From Mycolicibacterium sp. P1-18 (GTDB lineage Bacteria; Actinomycetota; Actinomycetes; Mycobacteriales; Mycobacteriaceae): 64,000 nt of DNA. The DNA lies in the NCBI RefSeq assembly GCF_008329535.1, contig NZ_NPKR01000002.1, positions 310,001 through 374,000 on the forward strand, written 5' to 3'. The notes under the pieces were generated by a model. The model was not told where the DNA came from. It saw only the letters and a program-made list of their open reading frames with translations, and did not search any database. The translations under genes and the position numbers were made by a program. Of this stretch, positions 55,577 to 62,489 are shown one piece after another; positions within the stretch are counted from its first letter, which is position 1, and each line of letters begins with the position of its first letter.

Positions 55577-56380
55577 CTACTCCCCGCCCAGCCCGGCCTT
55601 GACGTACCGCGTGTACAGATAGCCCTCGTCGTCGGTCAACAGGTGGCTGCGGCGCATCCGGGTGTGGGCTTCCCCCGACCCGGACGCGATGCGGCGGGCG
55701 GCGCCACCCACCAGAATCGGCGCGATCGTGATGCACAGCTCGTCGAGCAGGTCGTGTTCGGTAAGCAGGCTGATCAGCGACGGCCCGCCTTCGGACAGCA
55801 CGCGCCGCAACCCGCGTTCGGCGAACACGGCGAGTACCACCGCGGGGTCGACGCGGTCGGTGTGGGCGCCGGACGCGTCGACGACCTCCGCGGCCGAGCC
55901 GAAGCGGGCGCGGGCCTCCGGTACGGTCTCGCGGCACGTCATGATCAGCGGCGGGACCTCCGTGCGGGTGAAGATCCTGGCGTCGTGCTCGAAGTCCGCG
56001 GCGTGGGTCACGATGGCGATCGGGGGCACCTCGGTCTGGCCGCGGGCTTGGCGTTCGCGTCGTTCGGCCAGCGACATCTGGGCACCGGAGTAGTTCTCGA
56101 TGCGCACGGTCGAGGCGCCGACCAGGATGACGTCGGCCTCCTGCCGCATGCGGGCGAACAGGGCACGGTCACCTGGGCCGGCCAGACCGCCGGCCTTGCC
56201 GTCGTCGGTGGCGCCGCCGTCGAGGCTGGCGATCATGTTGGCGCGCACCCAGCAGCGGTCGAGGTGCTCCGGGTAGGAGTAGAACGCCGCGAGGCGTCCG
56301 TCGTCGGTGTCGAACCCGCCGCCCAGGGGGCCTAGCTCTGTGAGCTGAGTCGCAGCATCGGGATCGGACACGTGCACCAT
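55577..56380 (-). CDS. ribD: RibD-like pyrimidine reductase (Rv2671-like)
   Basis: This 267-residue protein has the dihydrofolate-reductase-like fold of the RibD C-terminal domain: CWVRANMIASLDGGATDDG, ADVILVGASTVRIENYSG, ARGLRRVLSEGGPSLISLL, and a last segment ending DDEGYLYTRYVKAG. It has no deaminase domain. The M. tuberculosis homologue reduces dihydrofolate when over-expressed and is linked to resistance to para-aminosalicylate. ATG 56380 is divergent from zapE. It probably leads the ribD-hydrolase-aftC-msrB operon, where gaps are 25 bp, 20 bp and an overlap. Confidence 0.9.
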   Translation of the reverse strand: MVHVSDPDAATQLTELGPLGGGFDTDDGRLAAFYSYPEHLDRCWVRANMIASLDGGATDDGKAGGLAGPGDRALFARMRQEADVILVGASTVRIENYSGAQMSLAERRERQARGQTEVPPIAIVTHAADFEHDARIFTRTEVPPLIMTCRETVPEARARFGSAAEVVDASGAHTDRVDPAVVLAVFAERGLRRVLSEGGPSLISLLTEHDLLDELCITIAPILVGGAARRIASGSGEAHTRMRRSHLLTDDEGYLYTRYVKAGLGGE

Positions 56381-56393
56381 TGCAGCACGTCGA

Positions 56394-56399
56394 TACAGT
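56394..56399 (+). promoter_or_regulatory. Probable -10 element of leaderless zapE-like gene
   Basis: TACAGT lies six bases before ATG 56406 with no Shine-Dalgarno sequence between. Confidence 0.45.
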
Positions 56400-56405
56400 T
56401 TCCTC

Positions 56406-57440
56406 ATGTCTGGGGCCAGCGACGTCGACCATCTCACCGATCGGCACCCGAAGGTGACGCCCGAGCGACTGGTCGCGGGGCTGGTGCCGCCGCCCACCTT
56501 CGCCGACGTCTCGTTCGACACCTACCGTCCGGATCCGGGCGAGCCGTCGCAGTCCGCCGCGGTGCAGAGGTGCCGCGAGTTCTGTGAGCAGGCGGTGCAG
56601 CGTCGCGCCGGCAAGAAGAAGTTGTTCGGCAAGCGCGAGGTGTTGCCGGGTGTCGGGGTGTACCTCGACGGCGGTTTCGGCGTCGGCAAGACCCACCTTC
56701 TGGCGTCGACCTACTACGCACTGCGTGCGGCCGACGCCGGTCCGGCGGCGTTCGCGACGTTCGGCGAGCTGACGCAGCTGGCCGGGGTGTTCGGGTTCGT
56801 CGAGTGCATCGAGTTGCTCTCCGACTACGTGGTGGTGTGCATCGACGAGTTCGAGCTCGACGATCCCGGCAACACGACCCTGATCTCCCGGCTGCTCTCG
56901 GCGCTGGTGGAACGGGGCGTGTCGGTCGCGGCGACGTCGAACACGCTGCCCGAGCAACTGGGCGAGGGCAGGTTCGCGGCGCAGGACTTCCTCCGCGAGA
57001 TCAACACCCTCGCAGGCATCTTCACGACGGTGCGCATCGAGGGCCCGGACTACCGGCACCGCGATCTGCCACCCGCGCCGGTACCGCCGTCCGACGACGA
57101 GGTGCGGGGCGAGGCCGCCGGAGTGCCGGGTGCGACGCTCGACGACTTCGACGCCCTGTGCGCCCACCTGGCGACCATGCACCCGTCGAGGTACCAGGCG
57201 CTGATCGAGGGCGTCGCCGAGGTGTTCATCACGGGGGTGCACCCACTGGACGACCAGAGCGTCGCGCTGCGGCTGGTGTCGTTGACCGACCGGCTCTACG
57301 ACGCGGGAATCCCGGTGGTGGCATCGGGTACCAAGCTCGACACCGTCTTCAGCGAGGAGATGCTGGCGGGGGGCTTCCGCAAGAAGTACCTGCGCGCGAC
57401 GTCGCGTCTGCTGGCATTGACCGCCGCGGGACGTGACTAG
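56406..57440 (+). CDS. zapE: AFG1/ZapE-like AAA ATPase (Rv2670c-like)
   Basis: The 344-residue ATPase has Walker A GGFGVGKTHLLAST near residue 90, Walker B VVCIDEFELDDPGNTTL near residue 142, and AATSNTLPEQLGEGRFAAQDFLREI as sensor region. In proteobacteria ZapE acts at the division ring; in mitochondria AFG1 handles membrane protein turnover. The actinobacterial role is not proven. It is divergent from ribD, with its own -10, and converges on the acetyltransferase gene with a 4-bp overlap (CTAG). Confidence 0.9.
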   Translation: MSGASDVDHLTDRHPKVTPERLVAGLVPPPTFADVSFDTYRPDPGEPSQSAAVQRCREFCEQAVQRRAGKKKLFGKREVLPGVGVYLDGGFGVGKTHLLASTYYALRAADAGPAAFATFGELTQLAGVFGFVECIELLSDYVVVCIDEFELDDPGNTTLISRLLSALVERGVSVAATSNTLPEQLGEGRFAAQDFLREINTLAGIFTTVRIEGPDYRHRDLPPAPVPPSDDEVRGEAAGVPGATLDDFDALCAHLATMHPSRYQALIEGVAEVFITGVHPLDDQSVALRLVSLTDRLYDAGIPVVASGTKLDTVFSEEMLAGGFRKKYLRATSRLLALTAAGRD

Positions 57441-57973
57441 TCCGACAGCGGGTGCACCATCACGTAGTCGTCCTCGATGCGGCCGCCCAGCCGGAACGTC
57501 TTGGTGCCGCTGATCTGAAATCCCTGTTTGGCGTAGAAGCGTTGCGCGCGTTGGTTTTCCTGGTTGACCCCTAGCCAGACGCAGGCGGCGCCGAGGGCGC
57601 GGGACGCGTCCAGTGCGGCGGTCATGAGCGCCGCCGAGACCCCGGCGCCGTGGGCGTCGGCCAGCACGTACATCTTCGACAGTTCGACGGCGGGCCGCAG
57701 GGGCACCGCCTTCTGGACGTCGGCGTCGGCGATCACGCCGCGAATCAGCATGGCGTATCCGAGGATTCGCGCGTCGTCGTGGGCAACCAGCACCACGCGG
57801 TCGGAGTCGGCGAGGTAGTCGTGAAACCGCGCCGCGGAGAGGTTCTCGGCGATGAAGGCGGCGACGTCGTCCGCCCCCGTCGACGGCGGACACGCCAACG
57901 GGAACGTTCGGGCCGCGACGTCGGCGAGTTCGTGCAGGTCGGCCTCGGCGGCCGGTGTCACCTCGACAGGCAT
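57437..57973 (-). CDS. GNAT acetyltransferase (Rv2669-like)
   Basis: The 178-residue protein has the GNAT fold: VLVAHDDARILGYAMLIRG for the central beta strands, then KMYVLADAHGAGVSAALMTAALD for the acetyl-CoA loop (a variant of Q/RxxGxG/A with AHGAGV) and WLGVNQENQRAQRFYAKQGF at the end. The substrate is not known and could be an amine, peptide or antibiotic. It is 7 bp after the Rv2668-like gene on the same strand and may belong to the clpC2 operon. Confidence 0.85.
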   Translation of the reverse strand: MPVEVTPAAEADLHELADVAARTFPLACPPSTGADDVAAFIAENLSAARFHDYLADSDRVVLVAHDDARILGYAMLIRGVIADADVQKAVPLRPAVELSKMYVLADAHGAGVSAALMTAALDASRALGAACVWLGVNQENQRAQRFYAKQGFQISGTKTFRLGGRIEDDYVMVHPLSD

Positions 57974-57980
57974 GCGAGGG

Positions 57981-58490
57981 TTAGTAGAGATTCCACTGTG
58001 CGAGGTGGGTGCCGGTCACCTTGTCCAGGAGCATGACGTTGGTGACCAGGTCGCGGTAGACGTCCCAGTAGACCCCGCCGCTGACGGTGGCGCCGGGGGG
58101 AGCGTTCTGCAGCATCGCCCGGAGGTCGTCGGGCACGTCGGTGTTGCGCACCTTGTAGGCGTCGGCGATCGGGGTGACGCCCTGGAAGTCGAAGAACAGC
58201 GAGGTGATGTACGGGTTGGGCGCCTTGATGACGTGGACGGTGACGTTGGCGCGGTACACCTGGTAGCGGGGTCCGCGCGGGGGATACCCGAATCCCGGTG
58301 GCACGTCGACCAGGTCGACGCTCGTCACGGCGACGTCGGCGACCACGTTCATGTAGTCCACGTGCAGCACCTCGCCGAGCCGGCCGATGGGGGCGACGGC
58401 CGCGGCCTGCGGCGCCGGGGAGACGAGGACCCCGGCGGCGACCGCCAGTCCGGCAACCATCATCGTGAACCAGCGACGCATGCCTCGCAT
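57981..58490 (-). CDS. Secreted protein of the Rv2668 type
   Basis: The 169-residue product has a signal peptide (MVAGLAVAAGVLVSPAPQAAA, cleaved after AAA or near it) and a mature beta-rich domain with DYMNVVADVAVTSVDLVDV, PRYQVYRANVTVHVI and GGVYWDVYRDLVTNVMLLD. It may be an MPT63-like or immunoglobulin-like secreted domain; no enzyme motif or lipobox is seen. ATG 58490 is chosen; ATG 58481 and ATG 58514 are also in frame. The same gene order is found in H37Rv. Function is unknown. Confidence 0.75.
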   Translation of the reverse strand: MRGMRRWFTMMVAGLAVAAGVLVSPAPQAAAVAPIGRLGEVLHVDYMNVVADVAVTSVDLVDVPPGFGYPPRGPRYQVYRANVTVHVIKAPNPYITSLFFDFQGVTPIADAYKVRNTDVPDDLRAMLQNAPPGATVSGGVYWDVYRDLVTNVMLLDKVTGTHLAQWNLY

Positions 58491-58529
58491 GATTGCACAC
58501 CGCCCCGTCGCCAAGGGCGTGATCGGGGC

Positions 58530-58952
58530 TCAGGACGCCCAGGGGCCGATGCCGCCGACCTTTTCGATGCGGATCCGGGTCAGCAGACCGGCCGGGGAGT
58601 TCGGCGGAGGAAAGTGTTCGCTCGAGCCGAGCATGGCCTCGGCCAGCTCCGTCAGCAACTCCGGTGCTCCGCCCTCGACGATGCGTGCCGTTCCGGAGAT
58701 CGACAGGTAGGGGGCCTGCTGGCCGGGAGACGTCGGTCCGACGATCGTGACCGCGACCCGTCCGTCGCGGCGGATGTTGCGGGTCTTCTTGTACTCGCTG
58801 AGGTGCGCGCTGACCAGCTCGTCACCGTCGGGTGTGGACTGCAGCGCGACCCAGACCAGCGACACCTGAGGGCTGCCGTCGGGGTTGATGGTGACCAGCG
58901 TGGCGTCGGCCCCGGCGCCGATGAGCGCGCGGGCGGAATCGTCGAGTTTCAT
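58530..58952 (-). CDS. PPOX-class FMN/F420-binding protein
   Basis: The 140-residue protein is a split-beta-barrel flavin- or F420-binding protein of the pyridoxamine-phosphate-oxidase-like class: ATLVTINPDGSPQVSLVWVAL, SAHLSEYKKTRNIRRDGRVAVTIVG and LSISGTARIVEGG. Mycobacterial members often use F420 to reduce unusual substrates. It sits 28 bp after clpC2 and 39 bp before the Rv2668-like gene on the same strand, so it is likely part of the clpC2 operon. The substrate is unknown. Confidence 0.82.
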   Translation of the reverse strand: MKLDDSARALIGAGADATLVTINPDGSPQVSLVWVALQSTPDGDELVSAHLSEYKKTRNIRRDGRVAVTIVGPTSPGQQAPYLSISGTARIVEGGAPELLTELAEAMLGSSEHFPPPNSPAGLLTRIRIEKVGGIGPWAS

Positions 58953-58980
58953 GATCTCTTGTACCGCACCGGCGCGCGTT

Positions 58981-59706
58981 TCATTCCCGTTCGGTGTGCG
59001 TCAGGCTGTCGAGCGCGGCGACGACTTCGGCCTCGACGCCGTGCTTGTCGAGGCCCAGCGTGTGCAGCGGTCCGTCGTCGCCTTCGATTTCGAGTAGGGC
59101 GAGCAGGATGTGTTCGGTGCCGATGTAGTGGTGGCCCAGGCGAAGTGCCTCGCGGAAGGTCAGTTCGAGCACCTTCTTCGCCGGCCCGCTGAAGGGCACC
59201 AGGGCGGGTAGGTCGGCCGCCCGCGGTGGCAGGGGCGCCGCGGCGCTCGCGGCGTCGGCGTCGACGCCGTGTCCGGCGAGGAGCTGCGCGGCCAGCGACG
59301 CCCGGTCGCCGAACAACCCGAGCAACAGGTGCGCCGGGGTGATCTCGTCGTTGCCGGCGGCGTGGGCTGCGTTCTGCGACGCGACGACGACGTTGCGCGC
59401 TCGGGGGGTGAATCTGCTGAAGCCGTCCTCGGGGTTGAGGGGGCTGGTCTCGCTTCGTGGCACGAAGCGCTTCTGGGCGGCCTGTTTGGTGACGCCCATG
59501 CACTTGCCGATGTCGGTCCAGGAGGCACCGGAGCGCCGGGCTTGGTCGACGAAGTGGCCGATGAGGTGGTCGGCGATCTCGCCAAGGGCCTCGGCGGTGA
59601 GAACGGCGTCCTCGAGTTGTCGGAGCGGTTCGTCCTGCACGTTCCTGATCGCGGTGATCAGGTCGTCGAGCCGGACGGGGTGACTGATCTTGACGGGTTG
59701 AGTCAT
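58981..59706 (-). CDS. clpC2: ClpC2, ClpC1-N-domain-like protein with DNA-binding head
   Basis: ClpC2 is a short ClpC1 partial homologue with no ATPase modules. The 241-residue protein begins with a helix-turn-helix-like segment (residues 43-82, with SWTDIGKCMGVTKQAAQKR) and continues with two Clp N-domain repeats (FTPRARNVVVASQNAAHAAGND..., and ALRLGHHYIGTEHILLALLEIEG). From what I recall of published work, ClpC2 binds the antibiotic cyclomarin A, protects ClpC1, and represses its own gene. ATG 59706 is 6 nt after a -10 and has no ribosome site, so it is leaderless. Two palindromes cover the promoter. Confidence 0.92.
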   Translation of the reverse strand: MTQPVKISHPVRLDDLITAIRNVQDEPLRQLEDAVLTAEALGEIADHLIGHFVDQARRSGASWTDIGKCMGVTKQAAQKRFVPRSETSPLNPEDGFSRFTPRARNVVVASQNAAHAAGNDEITPAHLLLGLFGDRASLAAQLLAGHGVDADAASAAAPLPPRAADLPALVPFSGPAKKVLELTFREALRLGHHYIGTEHILLALLEIEGDDGPLHTLGLDKHGVEAEVVAALDSLTHTERE

Positions 59707-59707
59707 G

Positions 59708-59755
59708 CGTCAACCGTAGGTTGACGGAAGGGTGTCGTCAACCCGCGGTTGACGA
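59708..59755 (-). promoter_or_regulatory. clpC2 promoter with two ClpC2-type operators
   Basis: Two nearly identical palindromes lie in the 52-bp gap before clpC2. The first is GTCAACC-GTA-GGTTGAC (59709-59725) and the second is GTCAACC-CGC-GGTTGAC (59737-59753), extended to CG...CG at both sides. Their centres are 28 bp apart. On the minus strand the upper one contains TTGACG, which acts as -35. The lower one contains TACGGT, which acts as -10. The spacer is 17 bp and the -10 ends 6 nt before the ATG. Repressor binding would block the polymerase at both elements. Confidence 0.85.
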
Positions 59756-59758
59756 AGA

Positions 59759-60235
59759 TCAGCCCTGGGGGTAACCGCGCCGCACGGTGCGGTCGAGGAT
59801 GCCGAGCGTGCCACGCAGCGCGGCCTCGGAGATGACCGGGAAGATTCCGGAGTCACGCCACTTCTGATGGATCTCGGACCAGTCGTAGTACGACGTGACC
59901 AGCGTTGCGTCGCCGTCGGCCTCGAGCCGGTACCCGTAGACGTGGCCGATCGGGGGCTCGATCTGGCCGAGGATGGTCCAGGCGATCAGCCGGTCCTTCT
60001 CGTAGTCGGTCACCGAGACGGTGACGTCGTACTTGCCCATTGGGAAGTCGTTGAGCGCTTCGCGGTCCATGTGGACGACGAAGGTGTCACCGCTGGCCGT
60101 GACGTGCCCCCCGTCGGCGTCCTGCAGCATGCCCGTCGCGTCGATCGCCACGTGCCCCTGGGGGTCGCAGAGCAGAGAGAACACGTCGGCCGGCGGAGCG
60201 GCGATGGTGCGTTGGACTTCGATGCGGTCGGCCAT
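59759..60235 (-). CDS. SRPBCC (polyketide-cyclase-like) protein
   Basis: The 158-residue protein has the START/SRPBCC pattern: RIEVQRTIAAPPADVFSLLCDPQGHVAIDATGMLQ at the start, DRLIAWTILGQIEPPIGHVYGYRLEADGDATLVTSYYDWSEI in the middle and a C-terminal helix. Such proteins bind hydrophobic ligands. It lies directly upstream of the clpC2 operators on the same strand, 30 bp after the secreted-protein gene, so it can belong to an upstream operon. Function is not known. Confidence 0.8.
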   Translation of the reverse strand: MADRIEVQRTIAAPPADVFSLLCDPQGHVAIDATGMLQDADGGHVTASGDTFVVHMDREALNDFPMGKYDVTVSVTDYEKDRLIAWTILGQIEPPIGHVYGYRLEADGDATLVTSYYDWSEIHQKWRDSGIFPVISEAALRGTLGILDRTVRRGYPQG

Positions 60236-60265
60236 GACGTCGATCGTGTCAGACGCCGGCGCCGA

Positions 60266-60793
60266 CTAGGGCGTCGGCGCTTGTCCCGACGCCGCGGCTC
60301 TCGCGTTGAGCTGCGCCATGTAGGCCTGCAACTGCAGACCGGCCAACGCGGGCCCCAGCCCGGAGGCCTGGGGCGGGGGAGGTGCGTCACTGAGCTGCCA
60401 GGGCTGGCAGCCGTTGGTCTTGAACGACTGATCGGTCGGGTCGATCACGACGGTCTGCGGCTTCTTGGTCAGGGCGTTGTCGAGGGTGGCGCCGTCGGAG
60501 CCGAGGCGCTTCCAGAAGCAGGTGCCGTCGCCGACGGGGCCTGCGGAGTTGTACACCCCGGGCACGATGTCGGTGTTGACCGCGAAGGTGCCGTCCGCGT
60601 CGATCGACGTCTTGGGCCCGGCGGACGGGGCCGCGGCGGGGCCCGGGGCCGGTCCGGCGGCCGGCGTGGGGGCCGTGGTGTCGGCTGGCGTGGGGGCCGG
60701 GGTGTCGGTGGGATCCGCCGACGCGACGCCGGGAAGTGCACTCGCGACCGCGACGACGAGCGCTGCCGCGGCCCCTGCCCTCTTCACCCACAT
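60266..60793 (-). CDS. Secreted Ala/Pro-rich protein
   Basis: The 175-residue protein has a signal peptide (AAAALVVAVASALPGVASA, cut after VASA) and an Ala/Pro/Thr-rich linker (residues 27-60). A compact domain follows with two Cys that may pair (DGTCFWKRLG and TNGCQPWQ), and the tail is low-complexity. I do not recognise a named family; similar small secreted proteins occur in mycobacteria. ATG 60793 is taken; TTG 60799 is the alternative. Codon use is normal for the window. Confidence 0.72.
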   Translation of the reverse strand: MWVKRAGAAAALVVAVASALPGVASADPTDTPAPTPADTTAPTPAAGPAPGPAAAPSAGPKTSIDADGTFAVNTDIVPGVYNSAGPVGDGTCFWKRLGSDGATLDNALTKKPQTVVIDPTDQSFKTNGCQPWQLSDAPPPPQASGLGPALAGLQLQAYMAQLNARAAASGQAPTP

Positions 60794-60803
60794 GCCCAAC
60801 AGC

Positions 60804-61064
60804 TTAGACCGACTTCACAAATGTGGGATCTACGAGCGACGTGACGTCGGTCGTATCCACCGTCTCGGAGCTCGTCGACCGCAGGATCGTGGCGATGAAC
60901 GCGATGACCAGCATCTGGGCCACGGCTACCGCCAGCACGGGCCACACCGCGCCGGCGAGGATGCTCAGCCAACGCGGACGCTGCACGTGAGAGGCGGTTA
61001 GCACCGCCACCGTCGACGTCAGCATCCAGCCACCTAGGTAGCCGTACAGCAATGCACCGGTCAC
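60804..61064 (-). CDS. Small two-helix membrane protein
   Basis: The 86-residue product has two transmembrane helices (about residues 4-24 and 38-62) and a polar tail rich in Ser/Thr/Asp. No family is recognised. GTG 61064 follows CAGGGGA at short distance. It precedes the secreted-protein gene by 10 bp on the same strand, so they are probably cotranscribed. Confidence 0.62.
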   Translation of the reverse strand: MTGALLYGYLGGWMLTSTVAVLTASHVQRPRWLSILAGAVWPVLAVAVAQMLVIAFIATILRSTSSETVDTTDVTSLVDPTFVKSV

Positions 61065-61149
61065 ATGTCCCCTGAAGTTCGCTCTCAGCTAATTTACTCC
61101 AGGGTAACTCAGGGTGCCGGTGGAAACGCCGTAACGGGCGGAGGACGCA

Positions 61150-61184
61150 ATTCGGCCCGTCGCCGCGAGGGCAACGGGCCGAAT
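61150..61184 (-). terminator. Hairpin terminator after the CsbD gene
   Basis: An 11-bp perfect stem (ATTCGGCCCGT at 61150-61160 with its complement at 61174-61184) with a 13-nt loop that itself can pair GCC with GGC. It starts 18 bases after the csbD stop on the minus strand. Confidence 0.65.
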
Positions 61185-61201
61185 CGAACGTGTCTAGAGA
61201 C

Positions 61202-61372
61202 TTACTTGAAGGCGTCCTTGACCTTTTCGCCGGCGTCCTTGAGGTTCGCCTTGACCTGGTCGACCTTGCCCTCGTTCTCGGTGCTCTTGTCGCCGGTCGC
61301 CTTGCCGGATGCTTCCTTGGCCTGGCCGCCCAAATCCTCGACCTTGTTCTTGGCCTTGTCCAGAGCACTCAT
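61202..61372 (-). CDS. CsbD-family stress-response protein
   Basis: This 56-residue gene is read from the minus strand: start ATG 61372, stop TAA at 61202-61204. The product begins MSALDKAKNKVEDLGGQ, is very Lys/Glu/Ala-rich, repeats GKATGDKSTENEGKVDQ and ends VKDAFK, the pattern of CsbD-like proteins, which are induced under general stress. GAGGAG lies nine bases before the start, so translation is well supported. A hairpin follows. It is probably a single-gene unit under a stress sigma factor, but I could not find a SigF-type promoter (GTTT...GGGTA) upstream. Confidence 0.85.
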   Translation of the reverse strand: MSALDKAKNKVEDLGGQAKEASGKATGDKSTENEGKVDQVKANLKDAGEKVKDAFK

Positions 61373-61500
61373 GGAAATCAACTCCTCATCGGTGTGAATC
61401 GTGTCCGGTCCAATGTCCGAACGTGCGATGGGGATGCCACCGTGGGCCGATTCCGAAACATGACGAGGTGGGCTTCACACGTGTGCAGCCCGCCGGGGGT

Positions 61501-61710
61501 CTAACCCAGCGTTGACGGCGCCGACGTCCTGGCCCGCGAGGGAGGGGATCGGTCCGGCCGCCCGGGAGAGTCGACGGACGACAGTCGCTCGTCCAGAAGG
61601 TCGTTGATCCGGTCGTTGGCGGGCAGCGGCCCACCTCGCACGCGCGCGTTGCGTCGAAGCGCGGCGATCAAGCGGAGTTCGGCGTCGATGACGCTGTGAT
61701 CACGCCTCAT
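61501..61710 (-). CDS. Conserved hypothetical small protein
   Basis: The 69-residue product (MRRDHSVIDAELRLIAAL..., GGPLPANDRINDLLDERLSS, then a basic Arg/Pro-rich tail) has no recognised domain. Its first 50 residues are helical in appearance. A good -10, TACATT at 61772-61767 on the minus strand, lies about 60 bp upstream, which supports expression. ATG 61710 is the only ATG in frame before the conserved part. Confidence 0.55.
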   Translation of the reverse strand: MRRDHSVIDAELRLIAALRRNARVRGGPLPANDRINDLLDERLSSVDSPGRPDRSPPSRARTSAPSTLG

Positions 61711-61766
61711 GTCGCCGCTGTTCAAAACCGTCCATGCCCATGCATTCCCCCAATGCGAGTGTGGCA

Positions 61767-61772
61767 AATGTA
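61767..61772 (-). promoter_or_regulatory. Probable -10 element of the small hypothetical gene
   Basis: TACATT on the minus strand, giving a leader of about 50 nt before ATG 61710. No clear -35 is present at 16-18 bp. Confidence 0.4.
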
Positions 61773-61980
61773 ACGGAATTCACTCCCGAGCGTGGGCAAA
61801 GGGTCGACCAGAGGGTGCGGAGACGGCGGTGCTGAGGGGGTCGCCCGTGGGCCGGGACGGCTGCTGCCGGTGGTCAACGTGGTGGTCGCCGTCGGGGTCC
61901 GGGATCGGCGTGGTCCCCGGACGCTCGCGTCGCAGAGCTGGAAGCGGCTGTGTCACTTGATCGTTCGCCACGGGCCGACG
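61773..61980. other. Stretch without a supported gene
   Basis: Between the -10 of the small hypothetical gene and the 6C RNA I see no convincing gene or repeat. Short open frames exist in both directions but have no homology-like pattern and no ribosome site. The 3' end of the 6C transcript may run in here. Confidence 0.5.
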
Positions 61981-62073
61981 CCGACCGAGTTGCGGGACGC
62001 CTTTGGCGGTTCGGGGGGGAGGTGAACCGCCAAAGGCTTGGAAATCCGCAGTGGGGGGACTGCGGATGTCCCA
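61981..62073 (-). ncRNA. 6C small RNA (B11-like)
   Basis: On the minus strand two hairpins follow each other, each with a run of at least six C in its loop. Hairpin 1 is ATCCGCAGT-CCCCCC-ACTGCGGAT (62067-62044, 9-bp stem). Hairpin 2 has arms GAACCGCCAAAGGC at 62024-62037 and 61999-62012 (14-bp stem) with a loop holding seven C. This is the defining form of the actinobacterial 6C RNA, called B11 in M. tuberculosis, an sRNA that pairs through its C-rich loops with G-rich mRNAs. The ends are estimated: start 62073 from the -10, length about 93 nt. It lies in a gene-poor stretch of the window. Confidence 0.85.
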
Positions 62074-62079
62074 GACACC

Positions 62080-62110
62080 ACCGTACGCGAAAAATCGTGA
62101 AACGATTCAA
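62080..62110 (-). promoter_or_regulatory. Promoter of the 6C RNA
   Basis: On the minus strand TTGAAT (62110-62105) and TACGGT (62085-62080) are 19 bp apart, and the predicted start falls about 12 bp before the C6-loop stem. The spacer holds a small inverted repeat AATCGT-GAA-ACGATT at 62093-62107, which might be an operator. Confidence 0.6.
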
Positions 62111-62489
62111 AAGGTACGGACTGAGTCGGTCGCGCTCTTCTGAGCGTCCGACGACCGCCGCGCAAGTGGCAAAGCGGTGGACCGGCACGGCCGAGGCTTC
62201 GCCGCGACACGGTTGGACCACGTGCCCCACCAATGGGCACGACGTTGCCTGCGACGACGCCACTCCGGATTGGTGGACTTGGTAGTCGAGCCCCGGCCGC
62301 GGCGGCTACTGACAGCGAACACGACGGCCCGCCGCCGCGTCGCATTTCCAGCGAACACGATCATCTATTTTGAACGGAACCGCGGGCGCTCACAGCGCCG
62401 CTAGCCTCCGTTTCAACGTCCGTCCGTGTCGGCCCCGCCCGTCGATGGGCGCGACTCGTGTGCCCCCCAGGTGTCGCCGAAGACGACGT
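62111..62489. other. Stretch without a supported gene, holding a short direct repeat
   Basis: No coding region is convincing in these 380 bp; the open frames are Arg-rich and lack ribosome sites. It contains a 12-bp exact direct repeat CAGCGAACACGA at 62313-62324 and 62349-62360, 36 bp apart. A TATTTT hexamer at 62366-62371 may be a -10 on the plus strand, but no gene follows it. Confidence 0.45.

Noticed and set aside
61792..62025. 77-codon plus-strand frame before the 6C RNA
   Set aside because: It runs through the antisense of the 6C RNA hairpins, has no family pattern and no supported start.
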